From positions 1,379,501 through 1,443,500 of the forward strand of contig NZ_AP028679.1 of assembly GCF_037076455.1 (NCBI RefSeq): a stretch of DNA of 64,000 nt. The letters are read 5' to 3'. Numbering within the stretch: the first letter of the stretch is position 1; each line of letters begins with the position of its first letter. This document shows, one piece after another, positions 1 to 8,138 of the stretch. Made by a program: the position numbers and the translations under genes. This stretch comes from Desulfoferula mesophila. Its GTDB lineage: Bacteria > Desulfobacterota > Desulfarculia > Desulfarculales > Desulfarculaceae. Under the pieces are notes generated by a model. It searched no databases and was not told the DNA's origin. It saw only the letters and a list, made by a program, of their open reading frames with translations.

Positions 1-1438
1 GGGTCTTGCGGGCCACGGAGCCGAACAGCCGGGTCTGGTCCGTGAAGGTGTAGGTGGCGCCGACCATGGGGTTGAAGCTGTCGCTGATGCTGGGGGTGGT
101 CAGGTCCTCGGTGTCGGTGTAGTTGCCCTTTTTATCGGTATTGACCGCCTGGGCCTCGGTGACATCGAACCAATCGTAGCTGATGCCCGCGACGATCACG
201 AACTTGTCCCAGACCGTCCAGTCGTTCTGCAGGCCCAGGGAGCCGGTGTAGGACATGCTTTCGGCATAGGGCAGATAGTCGTCGTCGCGCTCCTGGTGGT
301 TGTCGCCCCGGTAGTGGATGGAGAAACGCAGGGTGTCCTCGGGAACGATCTGCCAGTCGCCCAACAGCGAGCCGCCCGCCAGGTAGTCCTTGTAGGTGCT
401 GGTGGATATGAGCTGGCCATAGCTCTTGTCATAAAAAGAGTCATATTCGTCTTGGTGGTTGTGATAGAACAGCTTGCCGCGCAGGCTGAAGGTGTCGGTG
501 ATGGCCTGCTCGCCGCTCAAGTCCAGGCCCCAGTCCTGATATTCTCCCATGGTGCCGTATTGGGAAAAGGCGGGGGGATAGGGGAAGACGGTGTTGCTGA
601 TGGTGGAGGGGGGCATGCCCCAATTGGAGTCGATGTAGTAGGCGCTCAGGTAATAGGCCGAATCCTTGGCCACGTCCACCCCCGCCTTGAACCACACGCT
701 GGTCTGCTTGTAGCCTGAATTCAGGCGCTCGCCTTCGTCCTGGATAATTTCCTTGACCGTTTTGCCGGGCTTGTAAACGGTGGTGCCTTCCTTGGGAGTG
801 AAGTCATCGGAGAGCTCCCAGCCGTCGGCCTCGCGCTGGTTCACGTTGATCCAGTACTTGAACTTGCCCAGGCTGTTGCCGTGGGAGGCGCTCAGGTGGT
901 AGGCGCCGTCGTTGCCCACTTCGGCGGTGGCGCTGACCGAGGCCTTGATGCCCTGCTTTTTGGTGATGATGTTGATGACGCCTGCCATGGCGTTGGAGCC
1001 GTAGAGCACCGAGGAGGCGCCCTTGATCACGTCGATGCGAGCGATCATCTCGGTGGAAAGCTGCTCCAGGTTCAGCTTGCCGTAATTGGTCTCATAATAG
1101 GGCACGCCGTCGATGAGGATGAGGGCCTCTTGTTGGTTCATGCCCCGGATGCGGATTTCGGGCTCGTTCTTGCGCCCGGTGGTCACGGTCACGCCCGGCA
1201 CATAGGAAAGCGCCTGGGGCACGGTGAGGGCGTGGGCTTCGGAAATCTCCTCGGCGGTGATGCTGGAAACGTCGGTGGTCTGGTTTACCGCGTCGTTTTT
1301 GCCGGACACCACCACCTCGCCGAGTTCATATACTTGATAATCCTTGGCGGTCTCTTGGGTCTTGTCCTCTTCGGCCAGGGCGGGGCAGACCATGGCCAGT
1401 ACCATTAGGGCAGCAGAAAATAATCTGACCAGCTTCAT
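1..1438 (-). CDS. TonB-dependent outer-membrane receptor, C-terminus beyond window
   Basis: The gene is open from an ATG at 1438 to the window edge, so the last part of the beta-barrel is missing. The protein starts with a clear signal peptide (MKLVRLFSAALMVLAM, cleavage after CPALA). A TonB-box-like stretch (YELGEVVVSG) and a plug domain follow, with typical plug signatures (IRGMNQQEALILIDGVP, IDVIKGASSVLYGSNAMAGVINIIT). The rest is alternating barrel strands. Such receptors pull scarce ligands such as metal chelates, cobamides or haem across the outer membrane using TonB energy. The gene lies 45 bp downstream of the exported methylase fusion on the same strand, so the two are probably co-transcribed. 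The ligand cannot be read from the sequence; the neighbours suggest a metal or tetrapyrrole compound. Confidence 0.9.
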   Translation of the reverse strand, partial: MKLVRLFSAALMVLAMVCPALAEEDKTQETAKDYQVYELGEVVVSGKNDAVNQTTDVSSITAEEISEAHALTVPQALSYVPGVTVTTGRKNEPEIRIRGMNQQEALILIDGVPYYETNYGKLNLEQLSTEMIARIDVIKGASSVLYGSNAMAGVINIITKKQGIKASVSATAEVGNDGAYHLSASHGNSLGKFKYWINVNQREADGWELSDDFTPKEGTTVYKPGKTVKEIIQDEGERLNSGYKQTSVWFKAGVDVAKDSAYYLSAYYIDSNWGMPPSTISNTVFPYPPAFSQYGTMGEYQDWGLDLSGEQAITDTFSLRGKLFYHNHQDEYDSFYDKSYGQLISTSTYKDYLAGGSLLGDWQIVPEDTLRFSIHYRGDNHQERDDDYLPYAESMSYTGSLGLQNDWTVWDKFVIVAGISYDWFDVTEAQAVNTDKKGNYTDTEDLTTPSISDSFNPMVGATYTFTDQTRLFGSVARKT

Positions 1439-1483
1439 GTCTCGACTCAACCTTTCTTTACTCTCCGCTCGCTTGATTGGGGG

Positions 1484-3238
1484 TTAGCGTAAACAAGGCC
1501 CCACGTAAACGACTCCTAGCCAACGTTCACGGTCCTTGTTTTTATCGACCACCTGATCCAGGCGGCATTTGACAATTTGTTGGGTTTGCATGCCCGCCCG
1601 ATAGACCACCGCCGCCGGGGTTTCCGGAGGATAGGCGGCCTGCAGCGCCTGCATGACCTGAGAGAAGCGGGGCATGGCCATGAAGACCACCACCGTGGCG
1701 CCCTTGGCGGCCAGGTCCTTGAGCATGGCGCCTTGCTTGACCATGGTGAAGGGATCGGTAATGGCCACCGCGCCGTTGCAGGTTATGTCCTTGCCCAGGG
1801 CCGCCGAGCCCGCGTTGAAGGCGCTGAGTCCGGTGACGAAGCGAATCTGTTCGGTGGGGAACACGTCCTTGAGCCAGCGCCAAGAGCCGTAGACCATGGG
1901 GTCGCCCCAATCCAGGACGGCCACGCTCTTGCCTTGCTTCAGTTGCTCCCGAATGAGCCGGGCGGAGTCGCTGCTCTGTTGCCGGTCCATATGCCGCGCC
2001 TTGGCGTCCTTATGGGCCTCCATCTTCTTTTTCAGGGGCTTGTCATGGGCCGCGGCCATGGGGTCGAAGATAACGGGTTTGCCCACCAGGTAAGGGGCAT
2101 AGCGTTTCTGGATGTCCTTGGGCGCCACCAGCACGTCGGCCTGGGCCAGAGCGTCCAGGGCCTCCAGGGTGAGCAGGTCGGTGTCGCCGCAGCCCATGCC
2201 GATGACGCTCAGGCGGGGACGCGGGGCCAGGCGCACCATTTGGATCTTCGCGGCGGCCTTGACCCAGCGGTCCGCCCAAAGATCGTCGGGCAGGATAAGC
2301 GCGAAGCGCCCGTTGTCCTTAAGGGGCTTGCCGTCGATCTGGTCGGCGACCAGGATGCGCCGCCCCAGGGGGCCGCGATAAAGCTCGCCCCAGGAAACCA
2401 GGGAGGCGTAACCGTCCGGCGCGCTGACCACCAGGGCGCTCTGGTCGTCGCCGCTGATCTTGAAATGCTCCAGCAACTCGGCCAGGGCCACCCCGCTATA
2501 TTGAGGACGCCCATGATAGCCCTTGCCCTCGCCCACCTGGTTTACCAGGACGGTGGTCCTGGGCAGGGCCGGCAGCTTGTCCAGTGTCTGCTCCTTGCCG
2601 TCGGCTCCCACGAGGCTGATCGTGGGGGAGTAGAGAGTCTTGGGCCTGGGGCCCTGGGGAATGTCCACCGGCTCCACCACCCGCAGGGAGACCACGTTCT
2701 CCAGACAACGGTCGGCGGCGAAATCGCTGGTCAGCACCAGCTTGGGCAGGCCCACCTTGCGGTCGAGCTGCTCGAGCAGGTCCTGGTAAACGTCCGGCTC
2801 GTGGCAGGACTTGCAGTTCTTCTTGGGCCGCACCGGGGTGTAGGCAAGGGCCAGCACGGCCTCGCCGGGGTTGCGGTAGAAGATTTCGCCCCAACTCAGG
2901 GTTACTTGGCGGCCCTGGGCGTTTTTTACCACCACCGCCAAGTCGGTTGACTTGTTGAAGCCGTGACCGTCTTTGCCAATCTGGGCCAGCTCCAAAACGT
3001 CGCGCAGGGGCACCCCTTGCAGCCAGAAGCATCCGTGAAAAGAGCCGTCGTTATTGATGTCGTTGTATTTGACCCGCGCCTGGTTGAGGCGAGCGAGGTC
3101 CTCGATGCTCAGGCGTAGCGGCTGCTTTACCAGGCCGCTCACCGTAAGCACGGGGCCCGCGACCTTGGCGGCCACGCCGGCGGTCGCGGCGGCGAGAAAT
3201 ATCACTAAAATACTAGCCAAAATAGTTAGCTTGCGCAT
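1484..3238 (-). CDS. exported protein: two molybdopterin-oxidoreductase-like domains fused to a tetrapyrrole (corrin/porphyrin) methylase domain
   Basis: The ATG at 3238 is preferred over an in-frame start further upstream because it directly begins a signal peptide (MRKLTILASILVIFLAAATAGVAA). Residues about 27-195 and 203-340 each resemble the sulfite-oxidase-type Mo-binding fold and look like a tandem duplication. The first contains a CxxCH motif (CKSCH, residues 142-146), a possible c-haem site. Residues 342-584 are a SAM-dependent tetrapyrrole methylase of the precorrin-2 C20 type: GMGCGDTDLLTLEAL near 347, then GDPMVYGSW and a TGLSAFNAG segment. A methylase behind a signal peptide is odd, since SAM is cytoplasmic. 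Either the protein is membrane-tethered, or the domain binds rather than methylates a tetrapyrrole. The TonB receptor gene follows in the same operon. Confidence 0.8.
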   Translation of the reverse strand: MRKLTILASILVIFLAAATAGVAAKVAGPVLTVSGLVKQPLRLSIEDLARLNQARVKYNDINNDGSFHGCFWLQGVPLRDVLELAQIGKDGHGFNKSTDLAVVVKNAQGRQVTLSWGEIFYRNPGEAVLALAYTPVRPKKNCKSCHEPDVYQDLLEQLDRKVGLPKLVLTSDFAADRCLENVVSLRVVEPVDIPQGPRPKTLYSPTISLVGADGKEQTLDKLPALPRTTVLVNQVGEGKGYHGRPQYSGVALAELLEHFKISGDDQSALVVSAPDGYASLVSWGELYRGPLGRRILVADQIDGKPLKDNGRFALILPDDLWADRWVKAAAKIQMVRLAPRPRLSVIGMGCGDTDLLTLEALDALAQADVLVAPKDIQKRYAPYLVGKPVIFDPMAAAHDKPLKKKMEAHKDAKARHMDRQQSSDSARLIREQLKQGKSVAVLDWGDPMVYGSWRWLKDVFPTEQIRFVTGLSAFNAGSAALGKDITCNGAVAITDPFTMVKQGAMLKDLAAKGATVVVFMAMPRFSQVMQALQAAYPPETPAAVVYRAGMQTQQIVKCRLDQVVDKNKDRERWLGVVYVGPCLR

Positions 3239-3286
3239 GGTGGGTATCCCAGTTACTGATTGGCGAATGCGTAGATCATTGGTGGC

Positions 3287-3339
3287 ATATGTCAAAGAAG
3301 ACACGCATGTCATAAAAGACATATGTTGTTATTTATGTC
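3287..3339. promoter_or_regulatory. cluster of ATGTC/GACAT half-sites in a divergent intergenic region
   Basis: The 143-bp gap between the methylase fusion and the permease contains ATGTC at 3289-3293, 3307-3311 and 3335-3339, and GACAT at 3318-3322. ATGTC-N6-GACAT at 3307-3322 is a perfect palindrome, and ATATGTC (3287-3293) mirrors GACATAT (3318-3324). The arrangement looks like an operator for a dimeric regulator controlling one or both divergent genes. The regulator is not identifiable from the sequence. Confidence 0.45.
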
Positions 3340-3381
3340 AATATAAAAGCCCCTTAACTTCGCGCAGCAAAGGACGGCACG

Positions 3382-4749
3382 GTGAACGACGGGCACCGGG
3401 AATTGCGACGCAGCCTGGGTACCTTCAGCGCGGCCATGATCATCGTGGCCAACATGGTGGGCACGGGCATTTTCACGGCCAGTGGTTTCATCCTGGCCCA
3501 GACGGCCAGCCCCGTACTTTTCATGTCCTGCTGGCTGGCCGGCGGAATGATCGCCCTGGCCGGAGCCCTGAGCTACGCCGAGCTGGGGGCGCGCTATCCC
3601 CAGGCCGGCGGTGAATACGTTTTCCTGCGCCAGAGCCTGGGCCCCCTGTGGGGCTTCCTGTCGGGCTGGATATCGTTGGTGGTGGGCTTCTCCGCCCCCA
3701 TCGCCGCGGCGGCGGTGGCCGGAGCGGGCTATCTTTTGCGGGCCTGGCCCCAGGCGGCGGGCTGGTCCCTGCCCCTGGGCGTGGGTGGCCTGTCCCTTTC
3801 GGTGGAGACCCTGGCGGCCCTGGCTCTCTTGTTGGGCTTCACCCTGCTGCACGCGGCCAGCCTGCGGGTGGGTGTGCGGGTGCAAAACCTGCTCACTGGC
3901 TTCAAGCTGGTGGTCCTGACGGGCCTCATCGCCGCGGGCCTGGGCGCCTGGGACGGTCAGGGCCTTTGGGGCCAAAGCCTGGCCGCGTCCGGCTCGCCCG
4001 CCTCCCGGATGGCCGTCGCCCTGGTCTTCGTGTCCTTTGCCTACAGCGGTTTCAACGCCGCCGCCTATCTGGGCGGTGAGATCAAAAACCCCCAGCGCAG
4101 CCTGCCCCGGGCCTTGCTCCTGGGCACCAGCCTGGTGGTGGTGCTCTACCTGCTCATCAACCTGGCTTATTTGTCCGCCGTGCCCTTGCAACAGATGGCC
4201 GGGGTCAAGGAGGTGGGAGCCCTCACCGCCCAGGCCCTGCTGGGTCCCTTGGGCGGGCGGGTGTTCAGCCTGCTGGTGGCTCTGTGCCTGCTCTCCAGCC
4301 TGGGGGCCATGACCCTCACCGGCCCGCGCGTCTACTACGCCATGGCCCGGGACGGGGTGTTTTTCCAGGCCCTGGGTCGGGTGCGTCCCTCGTCCGGGGT
4401 GCCGGCCAACTCGGTTTGGCTGCAAGCGGCCATCGCCGCCTTTCTGGTGCTCACGGCCTCCTTTGAGGCGTTGCTTTTCTATATCGGTTTCACCCTGTCG
4501 CTTTTCGCGGCCCTCAGCGTGGTCGGCCTTTTGGTGCTGCGCCGCCGCCTGGGTCCGCCGGACACCTTCCGGGTTCCCCTCTACCCCTGGGTGCCGCTTT
4601 TGTTCATCGGATCCAACGCCTGGATCATTGTTTTCTCCCTGGCCGGAGACCCCTGGCGGGCCCTGCCGGGAGGGGTCACCCTGGCGGCCGGCGCGGTCTT
4701 GTACCTGGTTTTCCGCCGCCGCGGCCGGGGGGAGAGGGAAAGGGGCTAA
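3382..4749 (+). CDS. APC-superfamily amino acid permease
   Basis: The 455-residue protein has about 12 hydrophobic segments and the APC N-terminal signature (ANMVGTGIFTASGF near residue 25), followed by GALSYAELGARYPQAGGEYVFL. It probably imports or exchanges an amino acid or amine across the inner membrane; the substrate is not predictable. The start is a GTG at 3382 with AAAGGA eight bases upstream. It reads away from the methylase/TonB operon. Only three bases separate its stop from the ccsA-like gene, so the two are probably one transcript. Confidence 0.88.
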   Translation: MNDGHRELRRSLGTFSAAMIIVANMVGTGIFTASGFILAQTASPVLFMSCWLAGGMIALAGALSYAELGARYPQAGGEYVFLRQSLGPLWGFLSGWISLVVGFSAPIAAAAVAGAGYLLRAWPQAAGWSLPLGVGGLSLSVETLAALALLLGFTLLHAASLRVGVRVQNLLTGFKLVVLTGLIAAGLGAWDGQGLWGQSLAASGSPASRMAVALVFVSFAYSGFNAAAYLGGEIKNPQRSLPRALLLGTSLVVVLYLLINLAYLSAVPLQQMAGVKEVGALTAQALLGPLGGRVFSLLVALCLLSSLGAMTLTGPRVYYAMARDGVFFQALGRVRPSSGVPANSVWLQAAIAAFLVLTASFEALLFYIGFTLSLFAALSVVGLLVLRRRLGPPDTFRVPLYPWVPLLFIGSNAWIIVFSLAGDPWRALPGGVTLAAGAVLYLVFRRRGRGERERG

Positions 4750-4752
4750 CCC

Positions 4753-5511
4753 TTGCCAATTGAAGTAGCGGGTGCTTTGTGCGCGGCGGCCTTTGTCTGC
4801 GCCCTGGCCGGGTTCTGCCTGGCCGCGCTGGCCGGGGCCCTGGAATGGCGGCGTGTGGCCGTGGCCGCCGGCGGGGCGGGCCTGGCCGGTTGCCTGTTGG
4901 GCCTGGTCGTGGTGTCCTTGTCCACGGGCCGCATCGCCTTTTACGGCCCCTTCGAGACCCTCATGGTGGTGGGGCTGTGGCTGGGGCTCTTGGCCATGTG
5001 GGACGCGCTGGGCGGGCGTCTGGCCGTGGCCGCCTGGAGCTGGGGCCTGGGCGCGGCATTTCTGTTGTGGCTGTTCGCCGCGCCGCTCAAGGCGTCGCCC
5101 ATAACCCTTATCCCCGGCTATGTGTGGATGCCCATGTTCTTCGAGCTGCGTCTGGCCGCCCAGGCCCTGCTGCTCTACGCGGCGGCCTGCCATCTGGCCG
5201 CTTGGCGCGGCGGGGGACAAGGCGCGCCGCTGCGCGGGCGTTTGGCCCTGCTCGGCGGATGGGGCGCCTTCATGGCCGGTGAGCTGGTGGGGGCCTGGTG
5301 GAGCTATGGCTGGCTGGGCGACTTCTGGCAGTGGAACGCGGGCTTTCTTTCCTCCACCGCCCTGCTGCTGCTCATGGGTCTGGGTTTGCATCTGCCCCCT
5401 CGTTGGGCCGCGCGGCCCTGGTTGCGCCTCATAGTGGGGGCCGCCCCTGGGGTGGCCCTCAACCTGGTGGTGCTCAACCACCAAATAAATAATAAAAAAA
5501 TAAACAAATAA
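4753..5511 (+). CDS. CcsA-like haem-handling membrane protein, copy 1, 3' end altered by the integrated element
   Basis: The 252-residue polytopic membrane protein has a tryptophan-rich loop near residues 180-195 (WWSYGWLGDFWQWN) like the WWD region of CcsA/CcmC/CcmF haem-delivery proteins. Starting at TTG 4753, it follows the permease by 3 bp. It is paralogous to the protein at 41886-42638 (matching DYWCWN loop, then LPPxWAA). Its coding end runs through the left attachment repeat (5461-5483), so the last eight residues (INNKKINK) are element-encoded. On the far side of the element, at 37906-37946, the reading frame continues as NHQMGMRP and a stop that overlaps the resB-like start. The original protein therefore ended differently. 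Function is probably retained, as only the tail changes. Confidence 0.8.
   Translation: MPIEVAGALCAAAFVCALAGFCLAALAGALEWRRVAVAAGGAGLAGCLLGLVVVSLSTGRIAFYGPFETLMVVGLWLGLLAMWDALGGRLAVAAWSWGLGAAFLLWLFAAPLKASPITLIPGYVWMPMFFELRLAAQALLLYAAACHLAAWRGGGQGAPLRGRLALLGGWGAFMAGELVGAWWSYGWLGDFWQWNAGFLSSTALLLLMGLGLHLPPRWAARPWLRLIVGAAPGVALNLVVLNHQINNKKINK
5461..5483. repeat. attL core (direct repeat copy 1)
   Basis: This 23-bp sequence is identical to 37906-37928. It contains the dyad TGGTGGT-GCTCA-ACCACCA, that is two 7-bp arms with a 5-bp spacer, the usual layout of a tyrosine-recombinase core. It lies in the coding end of the ccsA-like gene. Three of the four bases before it also match the right copy. Confidence 0.88.
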
Positions 5512-5539
5512 AGCAACTTGAAACGGTGTGCGGTTTACT

Positions 5540-5557
5540 GGGAAGCGTAGGGGAAGC
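5540..5557 (+). repeat. left integrase arm-site repeats (GGGAAGC x2, 11-bp period)
   Basis: GGGAAGC occurs at 5540-5546 and 5551-5557, one helical turn apart and 57 bp inside the attL core. The same motif with the same period is found inside attR, which supports a role as integrase or accessory-factor binding sites. Confidence 0.7.
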
Positions 5558-5708
5558 AAAAGGATCAGTTTCGGACTGTTTTGCGCCCTGGGATTGTTGG
5601 CGCAACCGCGTCCCTAGAAATACGAATCCACTTAAAGAGAATTTGGCATGATCGGCCAGAGCGGGGCTTGGGTGTGGAACAGGCTTTGGAGTGTTGGGCC
5701 CAGGCGGT

Positions 5709-7931
5709 CTATTTTTTGGGTATGAATATCTGGGGCGGCTTGGTGGTGTTGCCCGTGGCCCCGGGGAAGTTGGGCGCCACGTAGGCCTTCTTGTTATCCT
5801 TGATGAGGCGGTCGGCCTCCTCGTGGAACTTGACGAAGCGCTTCTTGCACTCGTAGAAGCCGTGCCACCAGGAATAGTCCGGGGCCATCATGGCCGCGCC
5901 CATGCGGGCCCGGCGGCCCTCGTGGTGCCACAGCTCATAGAACTCGTTCCACAGGGGAGACTTGAAGAAGGCGTCCTTGGGCATCAGGCCCTTGGCATAC
6001 AGCTCGTCCAGCTTGGCCTTGGTGGGCTTTAAATAGACCTCGTTGTAGTCCTGGATCACCCCGTCCATCTGGGCGTAGTGGCTCTTGACCCACTCCTCGC
6101 TGTGGCACTGCTGGCAAACCGCTTGCATCTTGGCCCGTTCCTCTTGCCAGGAGCTTTTGGCGGGCCAAGGCTTGAAGTCCTGGGGCCGGATGGTCAGGGG
6201 GGCTTGCAGCTCCCAGGATAGGCGCTCGGTCACGTCGTGGGTGGTGAGCACCTTGCCCGAGCCGCTCATGTGGCAGGCGGCGCAGGTGGGGGTGCGGTAG
6301 TCCACGCCCGGCGTCCAGGTGCCCGGCGCGGCGGCGAAGTTCCACTTGGCCCCTTCGGAGTGATAGATGGCCCCGTGCTTGGACTCGTTCCATATCTCGA
6401 TCTGGGGATGGTCCGGGCCCAGGTGGCACTGGCCGCAGGTGTCGGGCTTGCGGGCTTCGGCCACCGAGAAGCGGTGCCGGGTGTGGCAGGCGGCGCAGGA
6501 GCCCTTGGAGCCGTCCAGGTTGAGCCGCCCCACGCCCACGTTGGGCCAGGTCATGGGATCGAGCCTGCCGTTCTTGTCCTGCTTGAGCACCGTGCCGTGG
6601 CAGTGGAAACAGCCGTTGACCCGCTCCAGGCCGCTGTTGAGGCCGAAGTTGAGCCAGGGGTCGATGGTCCAGATTATCTGCAAGGTGTTGGCGTGCTTGC
6701 TCACCGAATACTGCTTGGCCTCATCGGGGTGGCAGCGGGAGCAATCCTTGGGGCTGACCACGCCCGAGATGGGGGTCATGTACTCGCTTTTGGACCAGGG
6801 GTTGTCGCCTTTTTGGAACACCTTGGCGTGGCTGCGATCTAAGTCCGGGTCATCGCTCCCGGCTTGGTGGCAATGCAGGCAACTCACCTTGGCTGCAGCG
6901 TGGCGACTACGCATCCAGTCGGCATAGATTCCAGGTGTCGCCTTTTTATGGCACTCGACGCAGGCCCGAGCTATTTCAGGACGAAAGGGCTGGGCTGCGT
7001 TGGCCAGAGGCGGCCCCCAGTTCCACCAAGCTAGGCAGAGGAGCACTCCCAGCATTAGCCCCAGAACCACGTAGGCCAGCACCACCAGCATCCTGGCTGT
7101 GGGACCGAGGTCCTCGCTTGCCTCCTTTGCGGTCTCCACCGGCCCTAACTTGGGTAGGCGCTCCAGCACCTCGGGGCCGTGGGGTGCAGCCTCCAGGGCG
7201 GCTGTGAGGTCCCGGCCCGCCTGGTGGCGGCGCATATGTTCACCCTTGGTCCACAGCTTGCTTTGCGAAACATCATAGCCTTGGCCCTGATAGACGACAT
7301 AGGCAGGCCAGTCGGCATGGGCTTGCTGCTGCTTGGCCCGCATTTGCGCCGCTGCGGCGTCCAACTTCAGATGGCGGTGGATATAGGTGTTCACCAGGAC
7401 GGCAATGGCCACCATGGCCAGGAACAAACACACCTTGATTATGAGTACGATGCCAAAGGTGGTGTGGAACAGGGAAGCCCAGCTGGGTAACCGCAAACAG
7501 GCCAGCACTCCGCCGGTGACCGCCAGGGTGACCACCCCAGATATTCCCAAGATGCGCTCACCCCGGGGCACCCCCTTGGATAGTGATCGGGGGCCGATGA
7601 ATAAATGAATATAAAAGATGGCCCCGAACCAAATAACCGCGGCCAGGATATGCAAGAAGCCCGCTCCCAAGCCTAGAGACTCGCGCCAGAATGAGGGCCT
7701 CAGGTGAGGATCAAGGCTATATCCTCGGGCCCGGAAGTCGTAGCCCTGGGGGGTTAGAGTGCTACCGCCCGCTGAGTTTTCGTGACAGAATGCGCATGAT
7801 TCATTGGTCTGGGCTGAAAAATAGGGGGTTGCCTGGGCTTTGTGCGGATGGACCAAGAAGGTCAAGCAAGCCAACAGGCCAACTAGGAGCAAGGTTTCCG
7901 CCCAATGGGTTATAGGGTGACTTAACCGCAT
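5709..7931 (-). CDS. CopD-like / cytochrome b5-like / octahaem c-type cytochrome (HAO-family) fusion
   Basis: The 740-residue protein has four parts. An N-terminal signal or anchor is followed by a CxxCH at 46-50. A CopD-like bundle of about four membrane helices spans roughly 88-185. A cytochrome b5-like domain covers 211-262, with candidate haem ligands H236 (HQAG) and H251 (HGPE). After another helix (281-303), a C-terminal region has eight CxxCH motifs (CVECH, CLHCH, CSRCH, CFHCH, CAACH, CGQCH, CAACH, CQQCH) and a MAPDYSWWHGFYE segment typical of hydroxylamine-oxidoreductase-like octahaem proteins. It could pass electrons between the quinone pool and a periplasmic nitrogen or sulfur substrate. 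No haem motif is CxxCK. It is the first gene inside the left end of the element. The reaction and direction are unknown. Confidence 0.82.
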   Translation of the reverse strand: MRLSHPITHWAETLLLVGLLACLTFLVHPHKAQATPYFSAQTNESCAFCHENSAGGSTLTPQGYDFRARGYSLDPHLRPSFWRESLGLGAGFLHILAAVIWFGAIFYIHLFIGPRSLSKGVPRGERILGISGVVTLAVTGGVLACLRLPSWASLFHTTFGIVLIIKVCLFLAMVAIAVLVNTYIHRHLKLDAAAAQMRAKQQQAHADWPAYVVYQGQGYDVSQSKLWTKGEHMRRHQAGRDLTAALEAAPHGPEVLERLPKLGPVETAKEASEDLGPTARMLVVLAYVVLGLMLGVLLCLAWWNWGPPLANAAQPFRPEIARACVECHKKATPGIYADWMRSRHAAAKVSCLHCHQAGSDDPDLDRSHAKVFQKGDNPWSKSEYMTPISGVVSPKDCSRCHPDEAKQYSVSKHANTLQIIWTIDPWLNFGLNSGLERVNGCFHCHGTVLKQDKNGRLDPMTWPNVGVGRLNLDGSKGSCAACHTRHRFSVAEARKPDTCGQCHLGPDHPQIEIWNESKHGAIYHSEGAKWNFAAAPGTWTPGVDYRTPTCAACHMSGSGKVLTTHDVTERLSWELQAPLTIRPQDFKPWPAKSSWQEERAKMQAVCQQCHSEEWVKSHYAQMDGVIQDYNEVYLKPTKAKLDELYAKGLMPKDAFFKSPLWNEFYELWHHEGRRARMGAAMMAPDYSWWHGFYECKKRFVKFHEEADRLIKDNKKAYVAPNFPGATGNTTKPPQIFIPKK

Positions 7932-8138
7932 GGCCTCAAATTACATTTCTGGTTGCGGTTATGCAAGGCGAGTCGCTGAACCTAGTTCATAATGAACGTA
8001 TATGCTAATCTGGTCCTGGCCCCCAACCAAATTGAAATCGGGTGGGGGTTTGGCCCCTGGACTGCACCCCCCACGTGGTCCAGGGGCTTCTCGGTCTCTT
8101 CCAAAACCGGCACGCTTCCCAGGGTAAAGGAGCACCAC

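Noticed and set aside
5461-5483. tRNA 3' end as integration target
   Set aside because: The core lies in the frame of the ccsA-like gene and does not fold with flanks as a tRNA; no T-loop or CCA context is visible.
3310-5559. Long minus-strand open frame (749 codons) opposite the permease and ccsA-like genes
   Set aside because: It is rich in Gln, Gly, His and Pro, the usual shadow of GC-rich coding DNA, and has no domain. The plus-strand genes explain the region.
5581-5605. Hairpin TTGCGCC/GGCGCAA near the element's left end as a terminator
   Set aside because: No T-run follows on either strand, so only a weak 7-bp dyad remains.
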